Assembly: GCA_950295325.1 (NCBI GenBank)
Contig: OX485803.1
Span: 55,135,554-55,199,553, forward strand
Length of the DNA stretch: 64,000 nucleotides
Source: Polytrichum commune
Taxonomy: Eukaryota; Streptophyta; Polytrichopsida; Polytrichales; Polytrichaceae
Direction: 5' to 3'
The notes beneath the pieces were generated by a model, which was given only the letters and a program-made list of their open reading frames with translations, did no database searches and was not told where the DNA came from. This document shows, one piece after another, positions 35,194 to 48,252 of the stretch (position 1 is its first letter; each line of letters begins with the position of its first letter). The translations under genes were made by a program, and so were the position numbers.

Positions 35194-36355
35194 TACCGTA
35201 CTTTAAGGGCAGCTTCGGCACAAAATAATTCTAAAAATAGACGCCGAAAATTTTGGAAAATTATTGACATTTTTTGCCGAATATAAAATTAATTAATTTT
35301 CAAAATTGCCGAAAAGTAAAAAATTTTAACTTCTCACTAGAATTTTACTTACACTGGAAGCATATATGAATTCTGATGGAGAGAAGGTGCTCCTTTTGTA
35401 ATCAAGCTCACTTACACTAGTCCACAAAGAATATGGGTTAAGAAGTAGCAAGACTCTAAGTGAGGCTTTTCAGATGTGTTGTACACAATTTTTTGGAGTC
35501 CAATTGAGCATAGAAGATGAAGTTTTATAGAATTTTGTCCAACTAACAAAAGTTGAGAAATCAAGTAATCTTCCACCCCCAACAAGTTTTGTGTCAAAAT
35601 AAATCTTTATGCAAAAGATATGGACAAAACATTGCAGCTGTGTAAAGATCAAAAAATTAAAATGCGTTCATAACAGTTTTTCGGAGCTCATTTGTGCATA
35701 GAAGATCAACTTTTTTGGAATTTTGTTGCTCTATGAAAAGTTTAGAAATCAAGTAATCTTCCACCTCCAACAAGTTTTGTGTCAAAATAAGTCTTTATGC
35801 GAAAGATATGGACAAAACATTGCAGCCGTGTAAAAATCAAAAAATTAAAATGCGTTCATAACAGTTTTTCGGAGCTCATTTGTGCATAGAAGATCAACTT
35901 TTTTGGAATTTTGTTGCTCTAAGAAAAGTTTAGAAATCAAGTAATCTTTCACCTCCAACAAATTTTATGTCATTTGAAGACTCTATGCAAAAGTTATGCG
36001 TGTTATAAAAATGAAGTCTAACTAGGTGCTTCACCTCAAACTTTACATATCCCATATGCATTGTTGAACACAACTCCACTCTACTTGTATAAAGCACAGA
36101 GCATTCTCAACTCTTTACAAAATCGTGAAAGATTTATATCTTTTGTAAAACTCTTCACACAAATTGTGAAATCGTGAATAAACATCCTTGTTTACTGTTA
36201 GATAATAACTTTTTGGATGTATGCCGAAATTGCATTATTAAACTATTTAAAATGCCGAAATTTTTAGTAATTTGTTTTTTGCCGCCGAACACTGTTTTTT
36301 TACTTTTAATAATTATTCGGCAAGAGAGCGCCGAAGCTGCCCTTAAAGTACGGTA
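35194..36355. mobile_element. 1.16-kb inverted-repeat element with internal tandem units
   Basis: Ends TACCGTACTTTAAGGGCAGC continue to TTCGGC and are perfectly inverted at 36330-36355. GCCGAA motifs recur near both ends as subterminal repeats. The outer TA may be a target duplication; alternatively TTAA beside GGGCAGC could be read as the duplication, with the further palindrome as coincidence. The interior is a three-unit ~188-bp tandem repeat. No transposase. Confidence 0.7.
35455..36010. repeat. Three tandem units of ~188 bp
   Basis: TCAAGTAATCTTCCACC and CAACAAGTTTTGTGTCAAAA recur at a spacing of about 188 (marker CAGC.GTGTAAA at 35635 and 35823). The first unit is the most diverged; the second and third are nearly the same. 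Confidence 0.85.
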
Positions 36356-39217
36356 TATGGAACGATCCTATTTTTTTTTGTGATATGGTTTCTACCGAAC
36401 GTAATATGAACGAGTGAAGAGTCAACGTAAGCATGAGGTCCGCCTAGTTGCACATCAATATACATGGTGTCATTCTTAGCTAATGGTGTGCAATGCGACC
36501 CTACGTAAGATGAACTCATTCTTTAGGTGCACGTTTCACATTGGTTGAAAACATCGATGTTATTGAATATTTCAATTCAAATACACACTTTTAGTGTCTT
36601 TGGATACAAAAATATAGTCAGTTTCCAACTCTCAATGCCACATGGCATAATATTCTTATTCTCTCCTTGACATAGGAAAGCATAATAAATACTCAAACCC
36701 AAAATATGTACACACACACACACACACACCACACACATATATATATATACAGGTGTATGGGCCATACATTGAGGACCTCTATGATTTAACCTAAAAATCA
36801 TCAATATTCATTTTATGGTCTATGTGGAAATGTGTACGAACCTTTAACAAGTATGAAAATGAAATCTTAACTTGGCCCATGAGATCGAACCTACATGCAA
36901 CACAACCTATTAGAAAATGGAAGTTTTATAGTATAATATCGCAGTCATAGGCATACACGATATGTATCCAAATCTAAGTGCTTTATAAAAGCATGATTCT
37001 TCCTATCTTTCCCTTTACATATATGTAAATTCCCAGTTGTGGGAATGCATTTAATCACTATGTTTATTCTAAGGTAGAAGGTCCTTAAAGCAACACTCCT
37101 ATGACATTTTCCACAGTGAGGCAGTACAAAAATAATAAAAACTAAGAAATCACGAGGATTAGCAAATGTACTTGTGATAAACTGCAAGCATTTTTTTAAG
37201 AAAATAAATCATATGTAGCCACAGTAATTTATCAAAGTGCATACCAACATCAACCTTTATTGTAACTTGTAGGGAGGAGGATTAAGTACTCAAAAGTTGA
37301 TATTCAATTGTCAACATGCAAGTTGGTAAAGCATCTAACCTCCAATATAAATATAATATACCAAGTAAAGTAAATATAATATAGTAAACCAAGCTCGTTT
37401 CACACTCAACCCCAAATGCTTTTAGGGCGACTTATAGATGGCGCTTTTAAGTCCACGTTACTTTAAGGACCTTCTACCTTATAAGGTGTTGACTTTGGAC
37501 ATTTTCAAATCGAAGTGATTATGAGAAATTTGAGTTTTTGAAAACGGGGTGTTTCGTATGCCTATTCTACGGAATCATGATTTATTGAGTTGGCGGTGGA
37601 TGCCCTTCAAGATTTGGAATGCATGTTTGACTTCATATTTTCCCAAGTTCTGAATGGACAGAGAATAGCAATGAGCAAGAAAACAAACATCCATTCTCAA
37701 GTATGGATGACTTCCTATGTACGAGCTCCAATAGTTGCGCTTCAAAAGCAACAATTGTCATCACATTCAATCCCACTCATTTTTACTTGCATGTATCTAA
37801 GAGAGTAAGTAACACTATAATGTTGGCTTCCAAAAGAAGTAAACAACAAAGATCCTCTTTGCACGCATGCTACTCCCATCTTTCGGTGGCAAGCTCTATG
37901 GTTATAGCGAGATGTCCGTGACCGGGCTAGGGGGCAGGGAAGGGGATGATGAGACAATTTATTTGTATTTGTTTGTGGTTAATAGTCATCTTGTAGCTAG
38001 CAATGTTGTGTATGGTGGAGGTGAGTGTCTTAGAAGGATGGCTTAGACCAAGGGCCAATGAAATCGCCCAAAATTCACAATGGTGGCAAAATTGGAGTCA
38101 TCTTTATTCTCCGTTTGATTCTCTTGGTGCCTATAAACTCCTAGCGATCAAGTCCTTGAATGGCCTAATGCTTTGCTTTATTTGTAAGCACTGAAGTGTT
38201 ATCGCCGAAGTGCATCCTAAGCTAGAGCTAAGGATGAGTCTTTGTGATGTCTATGTTGTTGCATGCTTTTGTCGGGGATTGGATTTTGGCTCTCAATTTT
38301 GGTTTTGTCGAGGATCATGGCAAAGAGGGTTTGGAGGACGGTGGTGTATAATTGCAATTGCATGTGTTTGATTGAGAGGGAGGGTAGCTTCAAAAATCAG
38401 TTAAGATCACGGTGGGTTGTCTTCTAAGGTGCCATACCTATATGAAAATCTCAAAGGAAATGTAGTTGATTAGAAAGTCGAGGAAGTCATAAGGCTTACA
38501 TGTCTAGAGTAACGAATTGCAATTGCATCTATGAAATAACGGCTAATATCAACTTGACGATTCCTTTTTTTTGGTAGAAAGACTTAAGACTGCCTAGTTA
38601 TATACATTATGATATAGGAAAAGATGCCACCCTCAAATACAGTTGTGGAGGGGACACTCCAATACAAATGGAAACTTGTATAGGACCCGGTGATTGCATA
38701 ATCTTGCAACCCATGAGATCATTGGACATTAAAAATACACTTTAAACTTTGCACCCACATCTTGTAGGACATGAATTTCAATTAATGTAAGATGGTTAGC
38801 AAATAAAGATCATTCTCACAAACATTTTCCTCGTAATATTTGAATTTTGTCTGATTATCTCAATCATTATAGAAATCAACAATTTTTTTGCATAATTTTC
38901 GGAAACTCAAAGTGAAGATTGCCTTTCTTTTGAATGAAAGGAATGATCATGTAGCCCCACCCCGAATGCACTTGGGCATAATGTCCAAGCATAATTTTGG
39001 ACATGAGCGATCAAGATCTTAGAGTTACCAAGTAATATTTCAATGTTACTAGTCATTTCATTCTAAAAACATTTAATGATAGTACTTCACCCGAGTTTAT
39101 CAAGTTGAATCTGTTGGTAAGAGAGAATAAGCATGTTATAGTTTTGAATAGTATCTAACTTAAACCTGGCCCCACCTTACACTCATAGTTGGATAATGCT
39201 ATGCATGACTTTCCGAA
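36356..39217. other. Intergenic sequence, no supported gene
   Basis: A CA then TA microsatellite lies at about 36710-36752. The frame 37590-37808 ends in a good-looking donor (AGAGA|GTAAGT) but shows no known domain and no partner exon, so it is not called. Confidence 0.4.
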
Positions 39218-39415
39218 TTCTCTTCATTCATCTGAGATATATTGCATAAATTCCTCTAAAATGATGGGTAATTTTCCTAAGTCTTGAACTTCAACAAGGT
39301 ATTTCTCAAACTCAACCCGTTCATATGTAACTAGGGTATCCACATTCATTGCCCATGCATGCTTGAGAGACAAGGGATAACATAGACTCTCTAGGGCCCG
39401 TCTCATCTAATTTTG
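39218..39415 (-). repeat. Dispersed ~200-bp repeat family, copy 3
   Basis: Reverse orientation: AATTCCTCTAAAATGATGGG, then AAGTCTTGAACTTCAAC and TTTCTCAAACTCAACCCG, all as in copies 59968-60170 and 49930-50075. Confidence 0.6.
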
Positions 39416-39649
39416 GAGCAAAGTTGATACTAAATTACAAAATCCGAGTCTCTAACTTGGCTTGATAAAACATGATGTAATTGGATTTTGTCTCACAAGC
39501 ACGGGGACATTGAGAAGTTCCATGTTAGAGCTACTTAAATGTCTTGAAGATCCATGTCTTAAAAGCGTCCACTGCAAGCTTTTGGGGTCTCCACGGACAA
39601 ACGACAACAAGGACACATTTGATGAATGCATGTAACCAAATAAAAGAAC

Positions 39650-40010
39650 ATACAACACTAAGTATTGTGTTTAGTATTGTATTGTATTTTATGTCACTAT
39701 GGTAACTTTTGAAATGACACTTCTTCTGAAGTAGTCTACAAGTAATGTCACATATGATTGAATTATAGATGAAATCCATGCCAATTGTCAAAACAAAGTT
39801 TAATTGATCATGCATCCTAACAACTTTGTAATGAAATGTGTCATGGCTGATTGAAATTTGGATGGAAAACAACTTAGTAAGTGACAGTTGTTGCAACATT
39901 GCAAATCTATAGTGGCCAATATTTGTTTACAAGGAGTGACAAATAATGTTATGTTTACAATTAGTGTTGGTGACACTAAATGCAGTATGTAGTGTAGGTG
40001 TTCTTCTAGT
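39650..40010. repeat. Dispersed TTTAGTGT family, copy
   Basis: Carries GGTAACTTTTGAAATGACAC, written in part, GACACTTCTTCTGAAGTAGT and GTTGGTGACACTAAATGC, matching the 31.9-32.5 and 58.8-59.2 kb regions. Confidence 0.5.
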
Positions 40011-42970
40011 GTTGGTATCTAGATCATAGCACCTATTTAATCTACTTTGCTTTCCAACCGCACATTCCACTCCATGCCACCTCAACATTTTCACGAGTTC
40101 CCACCAACCCCTTCATGACATGTGGCACATCCTCCATCTAAACTTTGTGTCAAAAATTGACAAGGTACTTACAATATGTTCTATGTTCTAGCAAAGTCAA
40201 GGATGTTGGTAAACTTCTATGCAAAACATGCTCTTCTCCGTGCATAATCTCGGAGAAGTTGTTTGGTTTTATGCCTTTCCAAATTAACATATAAGAGATG
40301 GTTTCTAATAGTTGCATAGATTTAAAATACTCAACATGAGAGAAATACATCTCACATCTAGCACATCAAATGTGTCACAAAAATGTAAATCTTGCACAAT
40401 ATCATGAACAAGCCAGGTTTGCTTCTTCCTCTCTTTGTCCTCAACCACCATCTATCATGATAATTACCAATTCAATCATGCCACCATGCCCCAACCATGA
40501 ATGCTTTATGTATGGAAATTGTTATTATGCAACCTCAAAACACATTGTAGTGAAATACACCTAGCAATGCTATAGATTTCATAGGCCTAATTCTACCATT
40601 CATCACATTTAACCTCTAAATGCATAAGGCATCACATGTGAACCAAAGTTTCATCTAATCTTTTGTTTTGTATAGTTGATCAATCCATAACGACATGAAA
40701 GGGGTTGCAATGTTGCTTGTGTTATGTGCCCAAAGTGACATCAATTAACAAGTAAGGAAATTGTGTAGCAAAACCCCAACAAACCGACGGCACCCTAGGT
40801 TAGGCAGTTTATGAGGTTCCATGTGTCACATTACGATGTCACATAGAATATTTTAACCGATTGGGCTAAAAAATTGTATGTTGTTACTTACTGCATTTGA
40901 ACAACATCCATTGTTGGGATTTTGCAAATTTGATTTCTTTTCCAAATGTCCATCCATTTAGTGGAAGTTATTGGCTTGTTGAAGACAACATATAGGGTTA
41001 GTGAATTGCAAGCATTAAACAAACATCGCATTTTTGTGAACTATGTTGAATTTTTTGGAGTGTGTTGGCATTATAAATTTAAAAAGATTCCCCATATCTT
41101 TTTGCAAAATGACCTAATCTAATGTGGAACATGTCACTTTTTCACTTACCAAATTTGTTTTGGGTGTTGCCTATTTTATACCATCCTCTATTCAATGTGT
41201 TTTGTCAGTGGTTTTAATTATGGGATATGTATGGTTGACGAAAATTGAGGGATTTCGAAGACTTCACTATCTTCACATTCACATGATTAGGTCCTAATGA
41301 AATATGATGATCTATCTATACAAAACCACCTAAACCAAGTCGCTAAGTTCACCCATTTTCACCCCAAATTGTCCAAATGCAGTTAGGGGTTGACTCATGC
41401 AACATGGATGACAACAGGGAGTCATAAAACTACATGTGGCCTATAAAATTGTCATTGATTTATTCCAATTTGGTACCACCTACTAACTTGAGGTTATCGG
41501 TGCCATAATATCTTAGCACCAAGTATACTAACACAATACTAATAACTCTATGCAATAACATAGATCAATATTCACCTCCAAAGATGGATTCAGTGGGTGA
41601 CTATTGAAAAGCTCCATATAAAACATTGAGCCTCACAAATGACAACCTCCATTGTTTTAAAATCTTTATTTACTTGAGTGAATGTCAACGTTGGTTGTTG
41701 AACCCATGTGGGGTCCTTGAGGTGTGACATTACTTATTGAGTGCTAGTGCGACCTTTTCCAAGGGGACCTTTCACCAACTTAATTAGGTGGGCCATTGTG
41801 GTGACCTCACCAACCCTTCCCTTTCAACTCTCCTTTCTCAATTCTCCTTTGGTGGACCTTACTAAAGAGAGGGAATTATGGTATACAAGTGTAGGTCTCA
41901 TCCATCCCACATAGAAACTCTGATCCCCTATATGTTTGTTGCCAATTCATCTTAATTGACCTTATGCAGACTAATTTGGGATCTCTAGAATTAACTTAAA
42001 TGCCAAATCAATTTCAAAAAGTAATCTCCGGGTTGCATACTATTTTACGATACTCAGTTCCAATGTGCTTATGAATATCTTGGCATGAGTATGTTGAACA
42101 GGGAAGATTATCGGGTGTATGCCTACTACCCACAATGACATGCGCAATTAGGTTCATCTCACGAATATGTTGACTCTTTACCCATGTAGAAGATAGAATC
42201 AAACCATATATTGGGCTAAAACCATGTTAGAATTTTTTTTAATGTTTTTTGTCATCTACATAGCAACCACAACCCCTTTTTTGGGTAAATTGTGGATTTT
42301 TTTTAATATCCATAAATATGAAATAACTTGTGAAAAATAGGTAAAGTAATGTAGGTTAACCTAATTGCACATATCAATGTAGGTTACCTGGAGGTGCACT
42401 CTTCATACAATGTACATAATAGTAAGAAAAAGGGTATTATGTGAAGCATTAGTATACATAATATACATAATATACATAAAAGAAGACATAATATATTTCT
42501 CTAGTGCGTGCAAATATGACGTTTATCCGTTTATCGAGGATTTGTATATAGAGGCAGTGTAGGAAAGGGATTCCTGCATTTGAAAGAAAGATTGACAATA
42601 AATATACTAGTTTCATATTATTCATTGCCCTATATTCAATGACACGTGTTGGAGGGTCAACTTTTTAGGGAGCTATATTGCATAGATGAAAAAGTCCTCA
42701 GTGTCATTCTTATTAATAAATGAGAGTGGATTATAAAATTAAATGAAACCCATGTTCTTCATGATTTATAATTTGTGTAGTAGTTGAGGCATCTATCACG
42801 TTGAATCGAGCCTATTGTATGCATACCTCAATATAGATACATGAGCATGTTATATGTACACATGTATTTCTTCCTTTTGTGTACATGGAGTTTTATTTGT
42901 AGTCCCTCGTGCACATCATGCATGATTCCAATGAAGAGTGCACCCCCTAAGGAAGTTACATGGTTAACAA
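40011..42970. other. Unassigned intergenic sequence
   Basis: No gene recognised. Short direct repeats of ATATACATA occur at about 42455-42480. Confidence 0.4.
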
Positions 42971-42974
42971 TTTG

Positions 42975-43155
42975 ATTAGAAACGTAAACACATGACACTT
43001 GCAAATAGCATGCTCGAATCTATTTTCCTCTTGCATATTAAAATGTAAATATATGACACTTATCATTAGTATGCTCGATAAATATTACCTTCCTCTTGCA
43101 TACTAAATTATAACGCATAACACTTGCCATTAGTAAGCTCAATAATATGTTCCTC
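42975..43155. repeat. Diverged three-unit tandem repeat, ~66 bp
   Basis: CATGACACTTGCAAATAGCA, TATGACACTTATCATTAGTA and CATAACACTTGCCATTAGTA each precede CTCG/CTCA and TTTTCCTCTTGCATA-like text. The surroundings (about 42.6-43.4 kb) share pieces with about 62.0-62.2 kb (ATTCCAATGAAGAGTG). Confidence 0.55.
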
Positions 43156-44893
43156 CAATAAAATCATGTGATAGGGTTTTCCTCCAGTAGAATGTGCAAA
43201 GTTGATTATGATAAAAAAAAATGAGAGTAGTTGTTTTGAGTGTATTTTCATTACCTATGATTTAATCATGTAATGTAACACAACCAAGAAAACGGAAGTT
43301 GTTAATCTTATTTTATTATCATCACATTCAAGTTCTCACCGAGGATTCACAACTCTCCCTTAAGTCTAGGTGTGTTGGAAGTGTATCAACCTATCTGCCC
43401 ATAGACTTGAGGCAATTCAAAAGTCAAAAATTTGAGAATATGTGTAAATTTACTTGAATACAAATTATATGAAGTAATGTTGTGGGTCCATCTTGCATAT
43501 TAATCTGCTCAACATGTTGTTGTTCAATGACGACTACACTCTAGACATCCTCGCCATTCTAAAGTTTTAAAATGTACTATACAAGATTTACTAGATGGTA
43601 TTTAGGTTGAATATGCAATAGAATTATAAAGGCCGTGCATTGCATATTGATTGATGAAAGCCGTGCTCATATGCAAGATAATCCTTGTATGGAACAACAA
43701 GTTGGTGAACTCTAAATTTACACCTCCCCCCCCCCCCAATTGGTACAAAAGAAATGAGGCTTGGGATTCATGACATCTTGGTAAACTCATCCATTGTGGA
43801 TGAAAGAGCTCTCGTAAAGTCAGAGCCCCTATTGGTTGACAACCGATCCATTCCAATCGGAAACAAAATAACCATAATATTCAAAGTTTTGAATGTCGAA
43901 TGGAGAGTCAAAATTAGAACAAGTTTCTACACTTTTGCAAATGGATGAGATTAGGTTGACACCACGAAGCTAGCCGAGAAGAGAAGAGCCACATACCATA
44001 GATGTGAACACCTACTAATCCTTTCACGTCATTTGTATGGGTACCGTACTTGTTGTATTTGCTTCGTGAGTCCCTTTTAGCGGTTGCATCACTTGCCTTA
44101 TAATGTCACATCGGAGGTCGACGGATGTTGAAGGGGAGAGTGCCTTCGTGAGTCAATTATTCATTAACTTAGCGTGTCCGAAACATCGGACATCGCTACC
44201 AATCGCCTTCAGTGGGACATCAATAAACAAGAAGGACACTTACACCTCATGCATGCCTCAAAGAGCCACTCAACCTCTAGGCTATGACACAACCATTTGC
44301 ATGTCCCGTAACATGAAGGTACTCCTTGTATTCAACAAGCTTGGACCCATGCCGTCCCGACCCATTGCATCCGCGCATGCGAATTTATTGCACGAAAAAA
44401 CCGTTGTTAAAAATACGATCTAAAACAACTATTTATTTTCTTCCTTTCCCTCTTTTATACTCCCTCCCCGGTGGCTCCCAATCCCCATGGTCATGCCCTC
44501 ATGTCTTCCCCCCGTCATGGCACATGGTCGATTTCCAGCAAACTACTTGCCTTTGTGGCAATGTCGAGCATGCCCGACCTCCCCCATCCACATGGCACCC
44601 TGCCATCAGCTTTGACTACCATTTGTTTTGCTCCCACTACCCACCATTTGTCCCCTTCCCTTTTTGAATTGAGAATGTATTTGTTTTCAGAATCTCGGGA
44701 TAGACTACGGTGGGCAACTGGAAACACCCATTACCACCACCACCAATCACATGTAGCATATTAGATAAGTAGGTGTACAAGCTTACAATGGTTACTTCCA
44801 TAGAATTTAGTCGCCTTTTGTGGTCTAATTCGTTATGTCGTTCTTTTTTTATTCATGATCAAATATTGTATAAGTTCAATGTTGCGATACAAA
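43156..44893. other. Unassigned intergenic sequence
   Basis: A 12-base C run lies at about 43726-43737. The frames 44103-44423 and 44326-44667 show no known domain. Confidence 0.4.
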
Positions 44894-45130
44894 CACTACA
44901 AGAGTTTATATGACCTATTTGACAAAAATGTGACGAAATTCTGTTAATTTGGGTGTCATATAGGGCACCTTGATTCGGTCATACAATTAACAGAGTTCTG
45001 TCAATTTCTTTGTCATCTGGGACAATTATACACGTAGGATTCCATTTACTCCGGCCCCCTTGCCATGTTGGATTCTCTTTACCTTGTCATTTACCCATGG
45101 TGATGTGGTTTAATGTCCAAGTTATACTAG

Positions 45131-45334
45131 TAAAAAAATCCTAAATTATTAATCCACCCTCGCATTCGGGGCCTACTCACATAGGTCTAAGGGCGAAGGG
45201 CCACCTCACCTAACCTAGGCTAATGGACAAAGCCACCTACCTACCCTAGGCAAAGCCAAGGGTGAGGGGTCAAGGGGATCGAACCTTGAACCTCTTGGCT
45301 ATAGTGTGAAGGCCTTAGCCACTAAGCCACCGCT
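45131..45334 (-). mobile_element. tRNA-derived SINE inside the CACTA element
   Basis: On the minus strand the head reads GCGGTGGCTTAGTGGCTAAGG with an A box TGGCTTAGTGG (45329-45319) and, about 35 bases on, a B box GGTTCGATCC (45284-45275). A body of about 130 bases follows and a T-rich tail (T7 near 45131) ends it, which can serve as a pol III terminator. This layout is that of plant tRNA-related SINEs. Target duplication not resolved. Confidence 0.75.
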
Positions 45335-45589
45335 CATTACATGATATAGGCCAAGTATGTAAGAGTTTTGTATGAAGAAGCCATAAGACTTATAAACTTA
45401 TCTATATATATTTTTTAATTAGTGAAAGTAAAAACAAGCATAGAATTAATGTATTTACTGTTTTTAATTAGTACGTATTGTATTTGTATTAAAAATTTTT
45501 TATAAAAATACTCCTAAACATTATTACAGTAATTATTGTAATTATTTTAACTACATTAATTACAATAATTTCAGTATTTTACTGAAAAT

Positions 45590-45790
45590 AGCAAATTTTA
45601 GTATTTACCTAAATTATAAAATTTCAATATTTACTTAAATTAACAAATTTCAGTATTTACTTAAATTGGTAATTTCCCCATTTACTTAAATTGGTAATTT
45701 CAGTATTTACTCAAAAGGGTAATTTCAGTATTTACTCAAAAGGGTAATTTCAGTATTTACTTAAATTGGTAATTTCAGTATTTACATTAA
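45590..45790. repeat. AT-rich 25-bp tandem array inside the CACTA element
   Basis: About eight units of TAATTTCAGTATTTACT followed by TAAATTGG or CAAAAGGG. Confidence 0.85.
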
Positions 45791-46106
45791 TTAATTAAAT
45801 TAATTATTGCATTAATTATAGTAAATACATTATTTATATTAATTACTTATACTAGTAATTACAATAATTAAAAACCTTTTGTAACACCTTTTGTAACACC
45901 TTTTGTTGTTAATAAATATGAGACACATGCTCAGGTGAAGGGAATAAGTTAAACGTGAAATATATAAATCTGATGACAGAAAATTGACACAAATTTTGAA
46001 TAATGTCCGAATTGACAAAAACTCATAGCTTTGAGCTGATTTTGTCACTTCGGACATTTTAGTGTCACATTTTTGTCAATTATACACCCATTTCCTTGTA
46101 GTGAAA

Positions 46107-46931
46107 CCTCAATCGAATTAAATGTTTCATTTCTATTGATATTTGTAAAGAACATAATATGTACAAAGTTCTTAATCGAGGCCACACAATCACAACATTC
46201 TTCAACCACAATCAAATGTTCATTTTGAGTTTGTAGTTTAACCCAGATCCTTCCTCGTTGCAAACTTGAGGTTGAAACCGAAACTCTTTTGAATTCTAGT
46301 ATTTGCCTAGCTTGTTATCCTTTGACCTTTGGTATACGTTGTGCCATCCACCGCTCCTCAATATACTCACTCAATATACTCACTCAATATACTCTATAGC
46401 ACTAAATCCCTAATGCCCTCCATCAAATGCAACGATGTTAAGTAAACTCCCTCGTCTATACGACTATGACACTGGATAATGTGACATTTAGAATCTCCGT
46501 TTTGTCATATTAAAGAGGTAGGTAATGTTAAAATTCCTTTCATCTATGTTATGTGCATCTAAAATACATCCATTTTCACTTGGGAATTACTTGGGAACTT
46601 CACTTACCATTGGGAACTTAATGAGAATTGGGGTTACTAGTGCAGAATGGACATGGTTAGGGTTAGAGTGGCATCCTGCCTAGTATGTTGCTAAACATTA
46701 TGGATCATCGTTGTCTAGTTTCTTATTAGAAAACTCTTTATGTTTTGGTGTTCATGAAATTTATAGTTTTTAAAAGTTAGTAGGGAATTTAGATAAGATG
46801 ACAATTGCTAACTTGGGTAGGCAACACCAGAGATCTTTGAACTCCTATTTCAAGAGTTCTTGAGAATAGTTGTACTGTTACATTCCTCATCCTCAATGCA
46901 AGGGAACTCGACAACAATCGAAGCCCAATTC

Positions 46932-46972
<41 letters not shown>

Positions 46973-48104
46973 AGGTTACACATGCTAACTTCATCGAGGC
47001 CAAACATATTGTCATCATGTTGATGGCTTTTCATGGTAACGTTTACCTCTTTCTCTACCCTAAACCCTAAACATTCCTCTTAGTTTGAAAAACTAATCTT
47101 CAAGCTTGGATCTAGTCTTGAGTTTGAAAATGAGGTGCATTAACCCCCTAACTCTCAAACAACCCATTTTGGGTTGATGATTGATTTCTTCCCTACATTA
47201 ACCACACTTGACTCATTCATCCACACTAAAAATAAACTATAAACATCAATTCAACATGGATATCTGCCCATTTGACACATGAACTCTGCAATATGGAGAT
47301 GACTAGAATGTGGAGAAGAATGTCAAAGTGGGAAGTGGCTTATGTGAGGGTGTTGACTCCAATCCACGGTTGCCACTCTAGGGTTAACTTTGCATGAACA
47401 TCAATGATGTTTATTTTCGTAAAAGTGAATTTTCTTTGATGTTCATGTAGAAACAACCTTTGTGATGACATTGACTATCCCATTTAATTTGGACGCTCTT
47501 TAAATCTATGGGAGTTCTTTGCATATATAGTGTTAGAAACATGGGACAATTTACATACTCCAAATGCAAGGTGGATAGCCTATTGTGGTTTGCACATTTT
47601 GACATGAGAATTTGTTTTTCATGTGATTTTAGTTGGTCAAAGCGATTTTGGGGGGATATAACATGGCAAACTCTTGTGCATACCTTCCTTCAATTGTTGT
47701 AATCTAAACTTACTAAAGGTTATTTGTGCCCCATTCCCCCCCCCCTCAAAATAGCTCATCTCCCAAGTTTCAAGATCTTATTGATAAATTTCATCTTCAC
47801 CTCAAAACGTGTTTGTGAAATTTCCACAACCAACATTGAGTGAAATGCATTCAAACAACCCTTTCATAGGCTTGGAAAAACCTATGAAAACTAACTACAA
47901 CCACAAATCGGAATTGCTAATCATCTCACACTAATCGCATGTTTCATATATCGAAGAAGCGAGTGCAGAGTTAAAAGTGTCCATTTTAGGCAAACTTACC
48001 TTAGTGCTAAGTTTCAAGTTCCGGTAGGGGGACCCAACAACGGAATCCTCTTTGATACCAATGAATGGGGAGAACCAACATCTACTTACAGATGGACCCG
48101 TCGA
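46107..48104. other. Intergenic sequence with short repeats
   Basis: CAATATACTCACT is repeated three times near 46358-46392, a CT microsatellite lies at 46940-46968, two CCCTAAA motifs at about 47058-47071, and a C run at about 47735. No gene recognised. Confidence 0.5.
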
Positions 48105-48252
48105 GTTTGAGAAATGAACCGATGGAAGTTCAAAAATTCAAGGAAAATGATCAATCATTTCCAAGAAAAAATGTATGATCACAACACGTACCCGGTTGGA
48201 CTTGGAAACACGGGAGTTTGACCGATCATGCCCGAAAATCTCCCCATACATT
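48105..48252 (+). repeat. Dispersed ~200-bp repeat family, copy 4
   Basis: Shows ACGTACCCGGTTGGACTTGG and GACCGATCATGCCCGAAAAT, then CTCCCC, as in copy 1. Confidence 0.6.

Larger units (their letters stand above)
44894..46103. mobile_element. CACTA (En/Spm) element, 1210 bp, non-autonomous
   Basis: The left end is CACTACAAG and the right end its complement CTTGTAGTG, with AAA on both flanks (44891-44893, 46104-46106): the canonical CACTA end and 3-bp duplication. Subterminal motifs such as TGACAAAAATGTGACG, TGTCAATT and ACAATTATACAC recur in both orientations near the ends, as expected for transposase-binding repeats. No transposase. The interior carries a SINE and an AT-rich tandem array. 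Confidence 0.9.

Noticed and set aside
37590-37808. Possible exon ending in a good donor (AGAGA|GTAAGT)
   Set aside because: No recognised domain, no acceptor partner and no following exon; a donor-like site alone is weak.
47057-47071. Telomere-like CCCTAAA repeats
   Set aside because: Only two units are present, which is expected by chance or as a telo-box; no telomeric array.
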